Origin: Ralstonia pickettii
GTDB lineage: Bacteria > Pseudomonadota > Gammaproteobacteria > Burkholderiales > Burkholderiaceae
DNA length: 64,000 nt
Direction of reading: 5' to 3'
Assembly (NCBI RefSeq): GCF_030582395.1
Contig: NZ_CP104381.1
Span: 1,736,001 to 1,800,000, forward strand
A model generated the notes under the pieces. It saw only the letters and a list, made by a program, of their open reading frames with translations, was not told the DNA's origin and made no database searches. Below, piece after piece: positions 63,235 to 64,000 of the stretch; the first letter of the stretch is position 1, and every line of letters begins with the position of its first letter. Position numbers and translations under genes: made by a program.

Positions 63235-63603
63235 TGTTTCCTCCCTGCCCCATGGCTAGCGCCTCGCCCGGCTCCCTGCAGCCACAGCGAAACACAGCAG
63301 ACCCATGGATCGCTCCATGGCTGCCCAAACAAGACTCCCTGATTTCCCGTCTAGTCGGAACCCAAAAGGCTTCGACACGCCCGTTTGGCGTGCGTAGGCA
63401 CGGCGTTCCGCGTCATTGCGCGGAATTTCGAATGAAACGTTATTGTTGTGTGGCACTACCCGACGCCACGAAATGTATCAAAAATCCCCCCAATTGGGGG
63501 GTACGCATTTTGGGTATGTGTCCTTTCGGATGATGCGCAGGAACGACGCTTGCGGAACAGGTCAGGGCAAACCCGGAATTCGACTCACATACGGAGGCAG
63601 CCC
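63235..63603. other. Gene-free region with a perfect 16-bp palindrome
   Basis: About 370 bp with no credible gene. CCCCCCAATTGGGGGG (63486-63501) is a perfect palindrome, 102 bp before the Pro-rich microprotein gene. No consensus promoter is clear. Confidence 0.45.
63486..63501. promoter_or_regulatory. 16-bp perfect palindrome upstream of the Pro-rich microprotein
   Basis: CCCCCCAATTGGGGGG is symmetrical over all 16 bases. It is not a terminator (no T-tract). It may be an operator, but I recognise no known motif. Confidence 0.4.
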
Positions 63604-63801
63604 ATGCCAGCTTCGCCCGATCTGACCAAGCGCGCCCACATCACGCCGCCGCAACCGCCCGAACAGCCCCCGCACCCGCCACCGGAAATGCCGCCCCCCG
63701 ACGAACCGGCGCATGACCCAGTGCATGACCCCGAACCCCAAACGCCCCCAATCGAATTGCCACCCGGCGAGCTACCGCCGGAAATCCCGCCCCAGCATTA
63801 G
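63604..63801 (+). CDS. Proline-rich microprotein
   Basis: 65-residue protein with 26 prolines, mostly in PP and PPP pairs separated by Glu, Asp or His, ending ELPPEIPPQH. A GGAGG ribosome site lies 6 nt before ATG 63604, and a terminator follows at 63830. The sequence cannot form a normal globular core. No family is recognised beyond likeness to the 45-residue protein at 31637. Translation of the PP and PPP runs would depend on elongation factor P. Confidence 0.62.
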   Translation: MPASPDLTKRAHITPPQPPEQPPHPPPEMPPPDEPAHDPVHDPEPQTPPIELPPGELPPEIPPQH

Positions 63802-63823
63802 CGCAACGCAAGATCCCATCTGT

Positions 63824-63865
63824 TAGAATCGCGGCCTCCCAGGCACCCGGAGGCCGCGCGTTTTT
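63824..63865 (+). terminator. Terminator of the microprotein gene, overlapping a tRNA promoter
   Basis: CGCGGCCTCC (63830-63839) pairs with GGAGGCCGCG (63849-63858), followed by CG and five T. TAGAAT (63824-63829), just before the stem, is a fair -10 box for the tRNA-Arg downstream. Confidence 0.7.
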
Positions 63866-63897
63866 GGTATGCCTGGGCAGCCTGCACCTCTGCATAT

Positions 63898-63974
63898 CTG
63901 CCCATAGCTCAGTTGGATAGAGCATCGGCCTTCTAAGCCGACGGTCGGGGGTTCGAATCCCTCTGGGCAGGCCA
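63898..63974 (+). tRNA. tRNA-Arg (anticodon TCT)
   Basis: 77 nt: acceptor stem CTGCCCA/TGGGCAG, D-arm GCTCAGTTGGATAGAGC, anticodon stem CGGCC... with loop CTTCTAA (anticodon TCT), T-arm CGGGGGTTCGAATCCCT, discriminator G and encoded CCA. It decodes AGA and AGG, rare codons in this GC-rich genome. Confidence 0.95.
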
Positions 63975-64000
63975 AAAACCTTTGTGGATCAGGTACTTAC

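Noticed and set aside
63641-63925. 94-codon reverse frame opposite the Pro-rich microprotein and tRNA-Arg.
   Set aside because: The CCN/GGN periodicity of the Pro codons opens frames on the other strand; it also crosses a tRNA.

Overview
This is a GC-rich chromosomal segment from a betaproteobacterium of the Burkholderiaceae, most like Ralstonia (Cupriavidus is the next best guess). The evidence is the protein sequences, the classic gene order thrS-infC-rpmI-rplT-pheS-pheT-ihfA-merR, a betaproteobacterial proteasome homologue (BPH), a pyruvate dehydrogenase cluster whose E3 carries a lipoyl domain, and polyhydroxybutyrate (PHB) genes. I see no rRNA, insertion sequence, prophage, CRISPR array or origin. 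The window reads as core or near-core chromosome with intact, densely packed operons. Species cannot be decided from what I can see.

Layout. 1-563: 5' part of a PBP7-type D,D-endopeptidase (reverse). 1001-4103: reverse operon of a histone-deacetylase-like amidohydrolase, a DMT exporter, a thioesterase and a nitroreductase. 4104-5330: phasin gene with a repeat-rich promoter, its terminator, and a possible small RNA. 6094-13140: reverse pyruvate dehydrogenase operon aceE-aceF-BPH-lpdA. 13453-16705: a FixL/FixJ-like two-component pair, divergent from aceE. 16801-20838: folD, prlC and xth, then hpaR. 21322-27274: reverse homoprotocatechuate meta-cleavage operon hpaG1-G2-E-D-F-H-I with a palindrome over its promoter. 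27464-34161: DUF1488 protein, amino-acid permease, DNA polymerase IV, a lipoprotein, a Pro-rich microprotein, an aldose epimerase, and an AhpD-like/AraC divergent pair. 34503-42557: tRNA-Pro, then the translation operon. 42931-46562: tRNA-Val, relA, a RidA protein and a hydrolase. 46707-49554: bdhA-scoB-scoA with a divergent PAS-LuxR regulator. 49568-56471: an SDR, ETF-quinone oxidoreductase, aroC, an FKBP isomerase, an LplT-PlsC fusion and a CBS protein. 56711-63974: a sulfhydrylase operon, BrkB, WrbA, DUF2069 and FAD-oxidase genes, a second Pro-rich microprotein, and tRNA-Arg.

How the genes work together. Carbon flow through acetyl-CoA is the main theme. Pyruvate dehydrogenase makes acetyl-CoA, the hpa operon turns homoprotocatechuate into succinate semialdehyde and pyruvate, bdhA and scoAB convert 3-hydroxybutyrate through acetoacetate to acetoacetyl-CoA, the phasin coats PHB granules, and ETF-QO feeds electrons from fatty-acid oxidation to quinone. 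The second theme is translation and its stress control (thrS to pheT, ihfA, relA, three tRNAs).

The observations most worth following are: the BPH gene inside the pyruvate dehydrogenase operon; repeats around the phasin promoter; a palindrome over the hpa promoter; a terminator between rplT and pheS; two Pro-rich microproteins; a 16-bp perfect palindrome at 63486; and two gene-free stretches that look like small-RNA loci. All functional calls rest on reading the sequence and on family knowledge; no database search was run.
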